This document shows positions 25,201-40,200 of a stretch of 64,000 nt of DNA, one piece after another; positions within the stretch are counted from its first letter, which is position 1, and each line of letters opens with the position of its first letter. The stretch covers positions 467,332 to 531,331 of the forward strand of contig VWZP01007508.1 in assembly GCA_013396995.1 (NCBI GenBank), written 5' to 3'. Below the pieces are notes generated by a model. The model saw only the letters and a list, made by a program, of their open reading frames with translations, ran no database searches and was not told the DNA's origin. Both the position numbers and the translations under genes were made by a program. Source of the stretch: Dicaeum eximium (taxonomy: Eukaryota; Chordata; Aves; Passeriformes; Dicaeidae).

Positions 25201-28200
25201 CAGAGGACTATTGTGTTCTAACCAGCTGTTCTTCTTTGCTCATTGTAAGCACTTTGCATGCTATCTATTCTGGCATTACACGAGCATTACTATTCTTTTA
25301 ATACCATCATAATATTTACAAATATAGGAGACATTTTTATAACAAAATTTATGTTTTATAACAGGGAACACGCACACAAGGAGAGGGGACTGGGTTTTCT
25401 ATCTATATAAATTCATGGTCTTGGTTCAAAATTATTTGTCTTATTTTGTATATTTTAAAAATCAGAAAAATAAAGTGTGGAACAATAAATGAGCTTTTTG
25501 ATTTTAAAACCAATATTTGACTCCTCCTGTGTGTTCCTACCCTGGATTTGATATGCACAAGTTAAGAAGCAAGCAAACATCTGTTGTGGGATATGGGGAA
25601 GTGTTTGTGGGGAAGAGAGGGTTCTATGTGTGTTACTCTCTCCTCTCTGAATCTGTACCTTTATTTCCCTATCTCATATTCCTTTACATAAATATGAACC
25701 AAACAAAGGCAAGACTGAAGCAAACTTTGCAAGATTCAAATTAAGAAGCATGTGGGAAAGCCAGCTCTTTGTAAATCGAAAACCACTTTAATTACAGGGA
25801 ATGGTTTTTAACAGCTGCTTGTTATGTTTGGGATCTGCTGCAGAATATACTTTTCTCAAATGCAACTAATCAGAAAGAGGAATAGAAACTGATGCTGATT
25901 CCTTAAGTAGGAAATACTTGTGAGTAACATGTCAGTTATCACCCATCAGGAAAGGCACTCCTGGCTGAAATGGGCTGCAAGGAGTGGCTTCACTTCTTCC
26001 CTGAGGTGAGAGCAGGAGCTGGTCATGGCTGGGTCTGGCCACCAAAGTTCTCAGGAAGAGGAGAAGTTGGGACAGCATGAAAAAGACTTGACTTCCCATC
26101 ATGTGAACATTTTCCATCACAAGGTGGTTGAGCAGGTTCATAAGTGTAGATAAATTAGTTGAATGTCATTTCATCATTGAATTGATGAAATAAACATGTC
26201 CTCTGCAGCAGCCCAGGGATGGAGGGCAGATAACGCTGGAGTTGCTCTCTTTTGGCAGAGTTCAGAGGATCATTCCTGGCTTTGAGTGCATCACTCTGCT
26301 GAAGACTAGGACATAATGTCACACCCTAACTTTGTTACATTTAAACCACATTTCTGTGGTTTAAATCATGTCATATCTGACTTATGTGATAAAGCTAATT
26401 TATGACTGATAAAGTTAATTTATGACTGATTTGGCACATTTTCTACTATTCCCATGAAAGAACATAGATCTGTCATCTCAGAAATGTTTTCATTGTATTA
26501 TGCTTTTCTCTTCTGGGCCGTAGAAGTTTAACATTACTGATTTTAACACTGTGTGGACTATCTCTTTATGAGACTGTGAATGCATAGAAGAAAATTGAAG
26601 CACTGCCCTATCTTCTGAACATGAATTATAAAAATAGTAGTTTGCATTTTTAACAATGAATCTATAAAACCAGATTGCATATCAGTTTCCTCATTAAAGA
26701 TGGGAAGAAACAGCCTTTCTTCTATTCTACTGCCTAAGAAAGCATAGAAGAATAAACAAGCTTGGTTTTAAAAGTGGTTCTCTTTTCAGACTTTTCCTAT
26801 AAAAAATTGCAAGAAAATTAGTCTGTTTGGGTTGGGGTTTTTTCTAAATAATGGCTGTGTAAATGCTTAGAGGAGTCAAGGTTTTTCCATCACGATTTCC
26901 ATAGCAATATTCATCAGTTTTTTAAGAGGAAGAAAGCAGACTGCCATGAATAAGGATGAATTTTCTAGGGTTTAGCTGTTGGTTGATTGATCTTTTTTCC
27001 TCTTATTTTCTTCAATTTAATTTTCTTTTCAGTTTCCTGTGTGTTTTGTACTTTCTGAACTTACTTTTTTTCCTTGCATAAATGATCTTAGATGATTCTT
27101 ACCATCTTTTGTTTGTTTTCCTATACTGTCTTCTTCCTTCTTTCAGGCTTTCATCTTTCCTAATGCTTCTGTTGGTTGGATTATATTCAGTGCTGCAGAA
27201 AGAACAGTTTCACTCTGCTGTAAAAAACTGAATTGTTTATGTATTACCTGTTATGTTGTTTACCAAGAGTGCTGTCATAGTATACAAAAATGGTAAAATC
27301 ATCATATAGATTTTTCTTTTTAGTAATAATGATGTGAAGTCTCATAGTAAGATAAAATTGCCATTGCCCAGAGTCACCTGAACTTCTTTAACCTGCTTAT
27401 TTTAGCGTCACTGTGTAATGAGTATTAAAGTGCTAATATGTTGTTATTGTGTAATTCATTAATTTCCAACTTCCATGGGACAGGATATTAGTAATATTAT
27501 CATGTAAATATCTTGCATGGGTTCTCCCATCAAAGTACTTCGTGACTTGAGGGAATCTTAACATTTCACAGGAAATTATTTTAGTGTTTATCCCAGGATG
27601 GAATTTCTCTTCAGTAAATCTGTCAACTGTGTTGTTCCCATTCTCGTTTTTATGACAGCTAGTTTATTACAATCCTCATTGGCTTTAATGCTTTAAGTTC
27701 CTATCTTCAAAACTTCCCTTAGTTTTATTGTAGTTCAGATGGAAATCCTTAGACTGTTACATTTTATTGTTGGCTAATCAGTTGCATCAATGTATTTCTC
27801 TGTGCTATATGTGGATCTCAGAATGCTTTTTAAAATATGAAAATATTCTATTTATTGATATTATCTAAAGATTTGTATAGAGTGTGTTACTCATTCATAA
27901 TATTTTATAGCTTCACAGGATAATGCAATTGGGTGTGATCATCTCTGAACTCCTGGAAAATGGTTCTTCTGTTATGGTTTGTTTGGAAGATGGCTGGGAT
28001 ATTACTGCTCAAGTAAGCTTCTATAAAAACCTTGAAATAGTTAAAGACAAACACCAGGCAATACTTTTTTACACAAGTGGCAGATAATTTGGTATGACAT
28101 TAACAGATTTGTGTTGTGGCGGCAGAGAAGAAACCAGATTTTTGGATCCTTGCATTCATTTGCAGTTTATTTCATGACATGGTTCCTTAAAATGAATTCA

Positions 28201-31200
28201 TTCCAAAGATCCTGATGGTCTTAACAGTTCTAAGGCTTAAATATAAGTCTGCATTCCTGCACCTGACCATGTGTAAGAATGAAAGGTGAAAGTTGCCACA
28301 ACTGTTCATTTATCATTTTAAACATTGTACATTTTAAACACAGGAGAAATTTATTCTCTTCCATTCAATTTCCATAAGTAATGTTAGGAGACCACACAGG
28401 GAGAAAACTGAATTTGTGCCAAAGTGCCTCTAACACCTGCTGCAAGGGCAGATAACCTCAAACTATAAATTAGGTGAATAAAGATCTGCTGCCTGATTTA
28501 ATGGATGCATTGTGTCCACGCTGCTGCTTTATAATTCAGAAGAGAAACACAGATATCTGTAATTCTAGTAAATAAAACCTTCATGTGCAGCCAGCATCAT
28601 AATAACAGGTAAACAAGCACACAAAAGAATGTGACCATAGTTATTGGAATCACTGCCAAGCAATGAAGAGTAAAGAGGGGAAATACATAGCTGGAAGTGC
28701 AAGAAGGCTGTGCTGCATTTTAAAGTCTCCTGAGATGCTGTGTATAAAAACAGACTGCAGTTGGCTGGAGAAAAACTCTGAAGTCACCCTCAGGACCAAT
28801 TCTTTAATGCTTTTTTTGGTGAGGTAGTGGATACTATCTTTTAAATATTTATTATAAAAGGGATTTTATTTCAAACATAATTTAAATGTAGTAAGCATTG
28901 TAATCACCTTCCAAGTCTGTAGCTCCTTAGGCTTTGCTTCGGCAGACACCATAAAGTCTCAGTGTAACTGAAGCTTTTTCATGTGGAATATTATTTAGTT
29001 TGTTTCATAAAAGTACTCAATGTATGTGATAAAATACTTGCCATTGAGTTTATAGGAAAGCTTTTGTTTTCCTGAACAATAAACAGATTGCTGAATGCTT
29101 ATATTCATTTTGCTAAAGGTTTCTCCTAACTTCTGTCACTGGTAACACAGAATATCCTGTCCTGTGATCTAGGTGGTATCTCTGGTGCAGTTACTCAGTG
29201 ATCCCTTCTACAGGACACTGGAAGGCTTCCGAATGCTGGTGGAGAAAGAATGGCTCTCTTTTGGTCACAAATTCAGTCAGCGCAGTAATCTGACCCTCAA
29301 CTGTCAGGGCAGTGGATTTGCTCCTGTTTTCTTACAGTTCTTAGACTGTGTTCATCAGGTAAGCCAATCTCTAACTTCCATTTACAAGAATGTTTCATGG
29401 AGAAATGTTTATATTCCAATATTTCAGATGTTATAGATGCAAGTTTGGGAGAAGACTAGTAACATCATTCCCTAGGTTTTATTAAAGTGGATGGATTTCA
29501 CCTCAAGAAGAGCTGGAGTTGTTGTCTAGAGGAGACTGAGCCAAGGCAGACTCAGAGGGATGTTTTGTAGTACTGCTCTATTAAGGTTGTTTATGTAGAG
29601 GTTTCAATTAGAAGGTTTTTAAGCTATGACTGCCTTTTAGAGTCCTTTAGTCAGAAGGAAGAAGGGACTGATTTCTAGTACCTTGACTAGAGAGTTTTTA
29701 ATTCCTTGTGCCTGATGATGAGCCTTGAAGAGGCCTTGTACTACACCAATTCTGGAAACTATGACAGCTATAAACCAGGGGTTCTGAGATGTTCTGATTT
29801 TTTATGTCGAGTACATGTTCAGATGGCGATGAACACCAACAATTGTGCTGTGTAGGAAGAAATTAGGTTAAGAAGATTGTACTCATTTTGGGTTAATTCT
29901 GAAGTCTGTCCTTTTCTTCATCTCAAACCACTAAATGTAAATTCTTTGCAGAGATTGTGTGTGTGCAAACATAAGAGGGGTTCTTGCATAGTTCCTCTTG
30001 TACGTGTCCTTCTTTTCCCACTTCTCTGATTTTTCTCACTGAAAAAGCTGAACATTTCCTTGACATTATTAACCTTTGTTAAAATGCATGGAACACTGCA
30101 TATCACAGAAAATAACTGTTAAAGCACCAGCCTTTTTACTGGGAACACACATTCATAGTGAATACTTGCATGAAAGAGGAGTCTGTGAGTGCTCTCACTT
30201 TGCTACCTGAAGAAAACTCCACAGATTAAATAACTTGCTAAACCAATGGAAAGCAGTCTTCAGATGTATCTGTGTGACATTGATAATGAATGAGCTTAGA
30301 AGAAGATGAGTGAAAAATGTGTTATGGAAAAAATCCCCAGCTTTGTTTGTCTCCCAATGTTAAACACCAACAGACATCATTATTGCTGTCTCATGAGTAA
30401 ATAAATCATAGTCTTGGAATTTGCATTGATTCCTACAGCATTCCCCTTATGAAAACCTTAGAAGTATTGTCACATCTTCCATTCCATCCATTTCCCAGTG
30501 GTTGTGGTCATAAGGTCGTTTTTTGTTAGAAATTGGGAGATTTCTCCAAAGAGAATCACTCCTGCATTTTTTGTTCAAATAAGTTAATCTGCCCAAATAT
30601 CACACTTTTTCTTAAAATAGGCTTAGGGTTATTGTTCCTTTTCTCAAGTAGAAAAAACAACATATTCTTGGTAACAATGGCTACAGCAGGACAAAATTGC
30701 CATGTGCTCTAATACTGAAACCCATCTGCCTGGTGGTTCATTCAGTTCTGTAAATTAATAATTTGTCTTGGTCATGGTGCTGTGTTCTCTCTGCTTTCAG
30801 GTGTCTTCTCTGAGCTTAAATTGGCTGATTGGATAACACCATCCATTAGTAGAATGGAGTAAACCTACTTTTGATTTTAAGCAGTAGTGTAAATTTGGAG
30901 TGAATCCTTCCAGCCTCTCCCCTTACCATTTTTTGATCCCGGTCTGATGCATGAGTGCTAGATTCTTTTGGGAAGAATTTAAACTTGCACCAATGATTTG
31001 TCACTTAGCTTAAAACCATTCACTGAGCTGGACCAAATCCAGTCCAGGTAAAACCACAGCTGTGTAGTGTGACTGCAGGGACCTCAGCAGCAGCTGCTTC
31101 AGTCTGTCTGTCTGCTCTGGGTTCCTTCTGATGACTTGCTAATGTAGACATAGCCTGCATCCTGTTTCTGACCCTGGAAACACACTGCTTCAGTTTTACT

Positions 31201-34200
31201 GTAATACATCTTAGAAAGTTGTCATTACAAGGAAATTATCTACACATGCCCGTGCAGTATTTCTTTCTCAAGGGATTCAGAGATGACACAGATTTTGGAA
31301 ACAAATGCGTTATCCAGAAGAAAGTTAAAAATTAAATTCAAGGATTTGGGTTTATTGTCGCGAAATAGAATGGATCATATTTTCTTCATTGCAGAGTTCT
31401 TGGTTTTTCTTTAAGTCTTATTTAACGAAATCTGCAGTTTTAAGGACAGGGAGTAGTGGATTATAGTCATCCGACCTTTAAAAGTTAGAATGAAATGCAA
31501 AGTGGGATAAATCCCTGCTGTTGACAACTGTCAGGTACAATTTTGCCTCAGGCTGCACACAAGTGAACATGTCAAGGAAACACAAGACCATCCCCTTTGC
31601 AATTCACCTCAGGCAGCAGCTTCGGTGCGTGTCACTCAGCAGGTATCTGGCTCTATCTTGCAGAAATACACAGCTTTTTAGCAGATACATTTTCCAGAGA
31701 GAAGTGCATTTTCTGCTTTGTGAGTTAGGCTGTGTGCACATGCCCTGGGTGCAGCTGTGCCAGCAGGACCAGTACCTGCTGCTCCCTGTCAGGAGCTATT
31801 CACTGCTGCTCTGGTGGAGACAGCACCCTTCCTTCTTGTAGCTCAGGGCTTCTTGGCAGCCTGCCTGCTTTTCTCAGCCAAAACTTGGGAAAAACTTGGT
31901 GGAAAAGACCATTAGAGACAGTTAAGCTTGTCCATCTGAAGGAGACAGTAAGTTCTTATGAGGAAAGATAAGGTTGTGAAGGGGTTATAATCGTTTTACC
32001 CAGTGTTATCTTCATCCAAGACAGGGCATGGGAAGCATAATCAGTCTCATATAGATAATACAGACTTGTCTGTAAGCTAAATGACCTACAGTCCCATGGA
32101 GAATGCAATTCTGAGTAACTTTTCTAGAACTGGAGTTATTAGAGTTAACTAGAAAACTCTAGTTCTAGAGATTATTCTTCTAACTCATGATGATGGCATA
32201 ACATTGAGTTACCTAGTTCTAGCAGTGTGGTTGTGATTTCTACGGGAATTGGTTTTAAAGCCAAATTATTGGTTGAAATTTCATATTAATTTACCGTAAA
32301 AAATAAGTTTTCTCAACATCTGTACTTGAAAATTTTTGTGAAGTTTCATTGGTTTCTGTGCAAATTGTTACACAACTACAGAATCCAATTAGATTACAAC
32401 TTGAACCTGAAGTGTAATATATTATGATCAGTTTTTAAAAATTACCCATTAACTGGAAGCAAACATTTGGTCCTTTCAAAATATTTTTAACCTTTAGAAT
32501 CCATATACTAGGTGCAGTAAGAAAATTACCACAGAGCCAGTACATGCATTAAATGTCATGGGTTAAACTAAAGATACAGAAAAAACAAATGAAACAGTGA
32601 TTCCCAAATTAGAACTGCATCATCTTATAAAAAGTCATTGTTTATGCCAACATCTCCAGGTGTCAGCTGAATTATTAATGCAAAATCAGTCTTTCACAAT
32701 AGCAGCATCTGGCAGATACTTTCCCTGCTTCTAAGGAGACTGAGCTTATGCAAGTGAGGAAGGCTTTTCTTATTTTTCTTCTGAATCAATTTGGTAATTT
32801 ATTAAATATAATTAAAACAGGATGATTTTCTAGAGCTGACATCTTCTAAGCCCAGTGAGGAGCTCTGTCACAGCACCATGTGTAAGAGGAGGTGAGTGCT
32901 GCTCCCATGGGACATGTGCTCAGTTATTCCAGGGTTTGCAGGAGGAGCACAGGACTTTTGGAGTGCTATATTCCCCATTCCTCATTCATACTATGTAAAA
33001 ATTGATATATAATGGAATTAAAAAAACAAAAGGTATCATAGAAAACTAAGGAAGGCTTATAGGTCTATAAGATTATTAAATACATTTAGGAGCTGCTTCA
33101 GTGGGAACATGGTAATTTTAAAAAGAACTCCAAAATGCTGAGTTTCTCTAATCCTAATATTAGAAACACATACAGGTTTAATCAGGTTTTAAATGTTCAT
33201 GTATTTTGGAGATTAAGACAACAACAATTACTACACTGTTTACCTCTATCAGATAAATGTTTTATAGTTGTTTTCTATTTAAATGTAAATTATAACTTGG
33301 AGTTATTAACTTACAGTTATACAATATTTCTGTATCCAGAAATCTCAGAAAAGGAATCACCCACAACATTTAGGTCCATGACAGGATTTTATCAGCAGCT
33401 TGTTCCTGTAACTCTTACATGTATTAAAATAATTGTTGGGCCATAAGTAGAAGTTAAGACCCTGTATATATTTCATGTCAAATAGCAGAATGTTGCCTTT
33501 CCTTCTTACAGTGTATTAAAAGAAACCTTCTCCTAACACAAGGAGAAAATATGTACTGAAGAAGATATGGAAAAAATGTCTTTTTCATAAACAGAGCTAA
33601 ATATTTAATTTGTCCATAGAATTGAAATCTTTAATTTATTATAGAAAAAATTGCTTAGCTTTATTCTTACAAATCAGTGCAGGAATGCAGTATTTGTATC
33701 AGGGGAAAAATGGGGATTAAATTAAGAGTGTGTATATTGAACTGACATGTCTTAAAGTATGTTGGCATTTTAAATGCCCAGCCCCAAGATAATATTGAGA
33801 TACAATAACAACAAATTCTCTGACTGGACACTGTGTGGGTGTTTATAGGTCCTGTCAAGGAATTTTCCTGCCACTGTGGTATGTTCAGTAAAAAACCTTT
33901 CCTTGCTAAACACTTATTTTCCCCTTTATTTACTTGGTCTATAGAGAAATCTAAATATAAGGAGCTTCAAGTAATCTTAATAACAGTTCCCATCAGTACT
34001 GAAAAAATCCCATCGAGTAGCTGACAAGTTAAGAGAGAAACTGAGAAGGGATTAGAGAGAAAATGTGGAACAGGAAAATGAGTGGTGGGAATGCAAAAGA
34101 CAAGACACGGGTGGATTGCAGAACTAAAGGTGTATTACAGGTTTGATGTGGAGCTAGACAAAGCACAGTGTGACTTATTTCAAATGTGAAATTCAATCAG

Positions 34201-37200
34201 CAGTTTCTTTTTCAAATGCAAGCTGTACTTATTTCCATTGCAATTAGGAATTTTCAGTTATTTGCCGTGTTTATTCTGAAAATAAAGATCATGAGTCATA
34301 AACTTATTTGAAGAGTAGATTTTAAATTAACACATGAAATTTCTCCAAGCACTATCTTGTCAAGATTTTTAGAATCTTTCATTTTATATGGATATCAAGT
34401 ATAAATATCAGTAACTAATGCTAATTTTTTGCTGTGAAAATTAAACTTCATGCTTAAAATCTTAGACCAGGCTCTTTATGATAATGTTGGAGAAGCAGCT
34501 GTGAAGAACCAGCCATTTCACAGTGCTGTACTCTGATAATATTGTATAGTTTTCTTAAATAAATATCAGCTCCTGACTCATGTTGGAGACATTCACTGAA
34601 TTAGACAGACCCACAGCCTAATGAGGATACACAGTTTAAGGAATTACATGGTTTTTACTGTTTTAAAAGAATAATGGCAAGACATCTCCTCAGTGTGGGG
34701 TCTTTTCATACTCTAATATTTTTGATCATATTTTGAGAAGGAAGAAGTATGTGTAGACTAGTAAGTACTTGAGAAACTGGCTGTTTCAGGAGTGGATGGA
34801 ATGTCATTTGCAGCATTGTCTCTGTACTTGTCTGCCTCATGGAGTTCTGAGCAATAGCAGAAATCCAGTGTGAAACCTTTCAGGTAAAGTTTGAATTCCA
34901 GCCACATCCAGCAGTAGCATCTTTACCTGTGAAATTATGTGGTGACTCAAGAATTGTCATAGAAGATTTATATCCAGTTGGATTTCCTGGAAGAATCATG
35001 GGGTTTGTACAGAGTGTAATACTGCTTATTACACAGTTCACTCTATCTGCTCTGAAATGTTTTTGCACATAGACAATACATGAATTAATTAGCCAAAAAA
35101 TGTCCTAGGACAAAATGTTAGAAGGATTTTTGTGACACTTGCAATTTGTTTTCTGCATTCATGGGGGAATTGTTTTGCTGTCATTTCACTTTATTATTTC
35201 TGACATATCTATTTGTATTATACCTCAATATCCAGTTTTTCCTTTTTTTTTAATTTTATTTTTTAGATTCATAACCAATACCCGACAGAGTTTGAGTTCA
35301 ATCAATATTATCTGAAGTTTCTGGCTTTTCATCACATATCAAATCGATTTAAAACATTTCTTCTGGATTCAGATTATGAAAGACTAGAACATGGTATGTG
35401 TGATCTTTGTGTATTGCATATTGCTTTTGTAGTTGTTGATATTTTTCTCCTCAGTATTTGGTCTACAAAAATTTGCCTGAGTTAAGATGGTCCAGCAGTG
35501 TACTGACCACATAATGAATTACATTTCAGATCTAGAAAGCAAAATGGAAGTGAAGACCATGAAATATTTTCTGCATCAGTGATTCCTGAGCCATGCCTCT
35601 GATGGCCCTAAGAGAAAGTACAAGAAATTAGTGCCATGCCTCAGGGTTTTTAGCAATTTTTCCACATAGTTCCATTTTCCCTAGTAAATACCTCCTTTTA
35701 ACAGAAACAAAGTCTCTGGGAGTCCATCGGAGAGTGCATCAACTTTCAAGAAAGAAAAGCCTTTCCACTGACTACCTCCCACTTCTTCCTCTTGCATTAT
35801 CTTCAGTGTTTCTTCTTTTATATTTTCTGTTTTACTCCATCTCTCATGTGCAACCTTACTGGTTCCAAGGCCTTAGCTCCCCTCAGAGCCATCTTACTGA
35901 GGCTACATCACCATGTCTGAGGCTGTTCTTGGGACTTGTCCACTAAAACATGCTCCAAATTTCCCTGCTCTGTGGGCTGCTTCTCATGGCATATGATCAA
36001 TTTTAATGCTTTTCTTAAGATCTCTTGTAGCTGTGGGGCAGATCAGACTTGAGCAACCATTTTATTTTAAAAGAAGTTAATTTCTATTATTTATCTTCTT
36101 TATTTCCTGTTGCAGTGGCATTTGATATTAGACTTTGCTATACCTTCAGTCTGTGAAATTCCACTGGGCTGTGCTTTAGCATTTGTTGAGCATTATCATA
36201 AAGCCATCTTTTTGCTGCTCTTCTTTTCCCCAGGGACATTGTTTGAAGATAAAGGAGATAAACATGCCAAGAAAGGAATTTGTATTTGGGAATGTATTGA
36301 AAAGATGCACAAGAGGAGCCCTATTTTCTTCAATTACCTCTATGCCCCTGCTGAAATCGAGGTATGATTTTTCTTAAGATACAAGTGGTTTGTTATTCTG
36401 AGTGATTCCTTGAGTGCATTCTGTTATCTTAATTGTTTTGAACTGAGTTAAGTATTTGGTGGACAAAATTGACCCTATCTGATTGATTGGAGCAGTATCT
36501 GAAACTCATGGAAATGTAATTTAAAGGGCCAAATTCTGGCACATGTATTTATGCATCCTGGTGAACTTAGTGAGGTTCCCTGTTTGATTTCATTAAATTG
36601 TATGAAATATTTAAATTGTCTTTAAAGGGGAACTGAGTTTAGAGTCATAATGGGATACATTTCATAACAATCTGAATCACGTTATCTACATCTCTATTTT
36701 TAATGATAATGTCTGTCCCCTAGACTGGTCTGTGTCTTGAATAATTTTAGAAAATTCACAGTTCACTCACCATTTAGAATAATCTGGAAAATACAGGTAT
36801 TGTGTTGTAAATCTTAAATTTGAAGGCTTCCTTCATGTCATTATAATAACACTTTGTTTCAAATAGGCACTGAAGCCAAATGTAAATATGTCCAGCCTCA
36901 AAAAGTGGGATTATTATGTAGAAGAGATTTTGGCTACAGGTCCTTCCTATGATTGGACCATGGTACCTGCAAAATGCAGTGTTTCAGAAGACAATGACCA
37001 AACAGATGGTTCAGTCTCTCAGACTAAGAGGAAAATAGTGTGGCCATGTTATGATGATGTAAAAAAAATACAGCCTGATGCCATCACCAGCCTTTTAAAT
37101 GTGAGTACTTGTGTTGGACAGAGCAGTAAGTTCTCTTATGCTCGTGAAATTCGTATTTACTTTTTATTGAAGTTATTGCCTTACAGATGTACTGTTATTA

Positions 37201-40200
37201 AAAGCATCGTGATAGATGTCAAACAGGTCTTTAGTAAGACTGACTGGTTGGTCTGGAGATGTGGTGCTGGGTCTGGGAATCAATCAGACTTCCTGCAAAG
37301 CTGATGTTGTCCTGAATGCACACTTCCCTAGGAGTGTGCTTTAATTGTAGTCAATAACTACTCATGGATTCATTTTTTCACTGTCTGTTTTAAAGAATAA
37401 ATAAAATTTTAGGTTCCCTTTTGTAGGAGATGCAGGAGCAGCTATTTTCATTTGAAAATGGTGAATCTTGCTTTCTTCACCTCTTTCTCCTCATTTTAAA
37501 GTAGGTGTGTGGTAAAATAACGACCCAGATTCTTGGACAGATCAGAAAATAGAATCTGACACTTGTTGATTTTAACAATTGGGAAGCAGATACACAAACA
37601 TAAACTGAACATCTTGGCCCACATTTCTCAAAAAAGCTTGTCGTGATTGCTCTTAGTTTATTCATGTTTACTACAAGCAAACTGATAAATTTAGATTCTT
37701 CAAAATATTTTGGTACTTGAAAAAGACGCTTGATTTTGGCTTTGTCTTATTTGGGCTCACTTAGGCTGCTTAGGTTTTGTCCTTCATTAGAAGATGAAAA
37801 ATGTTCCCACTATCATAATTGTTATAGTTATTTAGAGTGATTTAACATCTGTCTTCTCTTAATGATGAAGATGCTTGTTGATTATAATTAATTAACAGCC
37901 CAACATTTGGTTTTCATCATAATTGAGTACAGGAAAATGACAAGGGCACTCTTCACGTCCATTGTGTCGAGCCACTTGCACGTGCAGTTACACATCCCTG
38001 TGAGCAGTGGTTTATTTTGAAAACTCTTTGGAGACATTACCTTACATTAAAGCTGGGATTATGGAGCCCACTATTGCAATGCTTGGAAAATCAAGATATG
38101 CTGTAGGCCCCCAGTGCTCCTGAATCAAAGATGATTTTTAGCAAGTCTTAATGCAGGAAGCTTCTGAATGGATGTGAGTCCTTGAAGATTTTGATAGAGG
38201 GTTAGCTTTATTCTGGCACATTCCTCAAATTCCTTTGGGTCTGCTCCTTCCAATCCTGATTGATCAAACACAGGAACAATGGCCAATAAAAATAATGAAT
38301 AAAGAGAATCTCATGTAAAACCACCCTTGACTCAAAATAAGACAGTCAGACCTTCTTAGACCTTCTAACTTCCCAGAAGCAAAGGAAGAGCAGCCTCTCA
38401 TCAGGGGTCATTTTGGGGATTCTTCAGCAAAGCACAGAGAGTTTTCTATCAGGTAACCAGAGGCCAGAAGCACATCAGGAATACAACAATGTTCTCCTGC
38501 ATTTCTTCCCGGGGTAGATGGCAGATTATCCATAGCCACAACTGTGAGAAACTGCCATATAACAGAGAAGTCAGCCATATTATAAGCTAAAGATATGTGG
38601 GTCAGGTTTTATAGAGTTTAAATGTTATTTGCGAATTAGATTATAGTAATAAAAGATAGCAATGGAGAGAACATTTGGAAAACTTCGGAGAGGTTGTATA
38701 AAGGTTACAAAAATATTCTTCTAAGTTTAAAAAGCAAAGTGAATGTTCTTTTAAAACAAGTTGTTAATTTGGGGCTATTGCTGATGTAGGAGAAAGACCT
38801 CTCTTTAATCATAAATCCACTGAGAATGTGTCAGTATCCAAAAAATGTTTCAACTGAGACCATATTTAGCATTGGAAATTACTGGGGAAGATTGATTCTT
38901 GCTTAGTTTATAATGATAAGCCCAAATTTGTTTGTTCTAAAGATATTTTTCAATTGAAAACTAGATAGTGCATTTCAGGATGTAAAGCAGAAACAAAGAA
39001 GTTATTGAGTGCCTTAATTCAGAATTTTCAGGGTAGAATGTGATGCTTTTCTGTTAAGAATGGATCAGATTCTGGTACTGGTAAGAATTGTGAGAAATGA
39101 ACCTGTGTGCATTCACAGACACATTGGGGGTGCAGAGGTGATCAGTCTCCAGAGTTCAGGAGCTGCTGCAGATGTAACTCCTGTCTCTACCATTCAGATA
39201 TTCCAAAGCAGGTTTTTTAGCAGATCTTCTGGAAGGCACAGTAATGCTAATTGCTTGTTATTAATTGCAGGAAATGGATATTCTCATAATTTAATTTGTT
39301 ATAACCTTTCTTTATATATATATATATTTCTACTTCTGTAACCCTGGCCAACAGGAGATGAACCACAGATAAATTTAAAGATTTTTTTTTTCTTTCAAGG
39401 AAAGGCATCTACTCAAAGTCCATTCCACACATGCAAAGGAAAAAAAATCTGCTGCTTTGCGTAAAATTTAAAACTGAAGAGGCAAGAGTAAATCTTAGTG
39501 ATTTATTGCCATGTATGTTTTTTTACATGGGGTCTATTAAAGGAGAATTTAGTCCTAAATTTTCAAGTTATATACAGGAGATTGTTGAAAGTTTTTCATG
39601 AAAGTTTTTAATTTTAAGTTCTGGAAGCACTACTCACTATGGAGCCAAAAAAGAAGGAATGTGACCCAGTTGCTAAGTAACAAGTTTCAGTTACTTCCAG
39701 ATTCTGCAGAGACGGACTCGTGCTCAGAAGTCAAGACTAGGGCAAAAAGAGAATGATCAGATTAAACTGACTGACTTAGAGCAATAAAGAATTTATATCC
39801 TTTTGCAGCAATTTGGAAAGGATTTCACTTTAAAAAGTGTGTGGTAAATTGATTCAGTTTTATGCCTCCAGAAGTGTTTTCCATTCGGCACTTTCAGAGA
39901 CAAACAAGTAATCTAGAGAAGGCTTTAGTCTGGCTTGTGTTCATCATTCCTTATTTTTTTATCTACCTGAAGATACTCCAAACAAAAGTATTCTGGTTTT
40001 ATTTCTTAGCAGAAAGAGAGCATATGTGACTTTCAGCTACCTTCAGTATTTAAAGCTTCTCATTTGATTCTTGCTGTTAAGCCACATTTCTTATATTTAT
40101 TTTCTCTTTGGAGTTTTCTAGTTTACATTCAGCAAGGAAAAGTTTGTAGAAATATTTTGTTCCTGTTATAGTGTCAAATGCTGGCTTTTTATTTTCACCT

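Noticed and set aside
31521..31971. Cys- and Leu-rich frames of 106 and 79 codons in the longest intron
   Set aside because: No family match and no plausible splice junctions with SBF2; adjacent SBF2 exons join perfectly without it.
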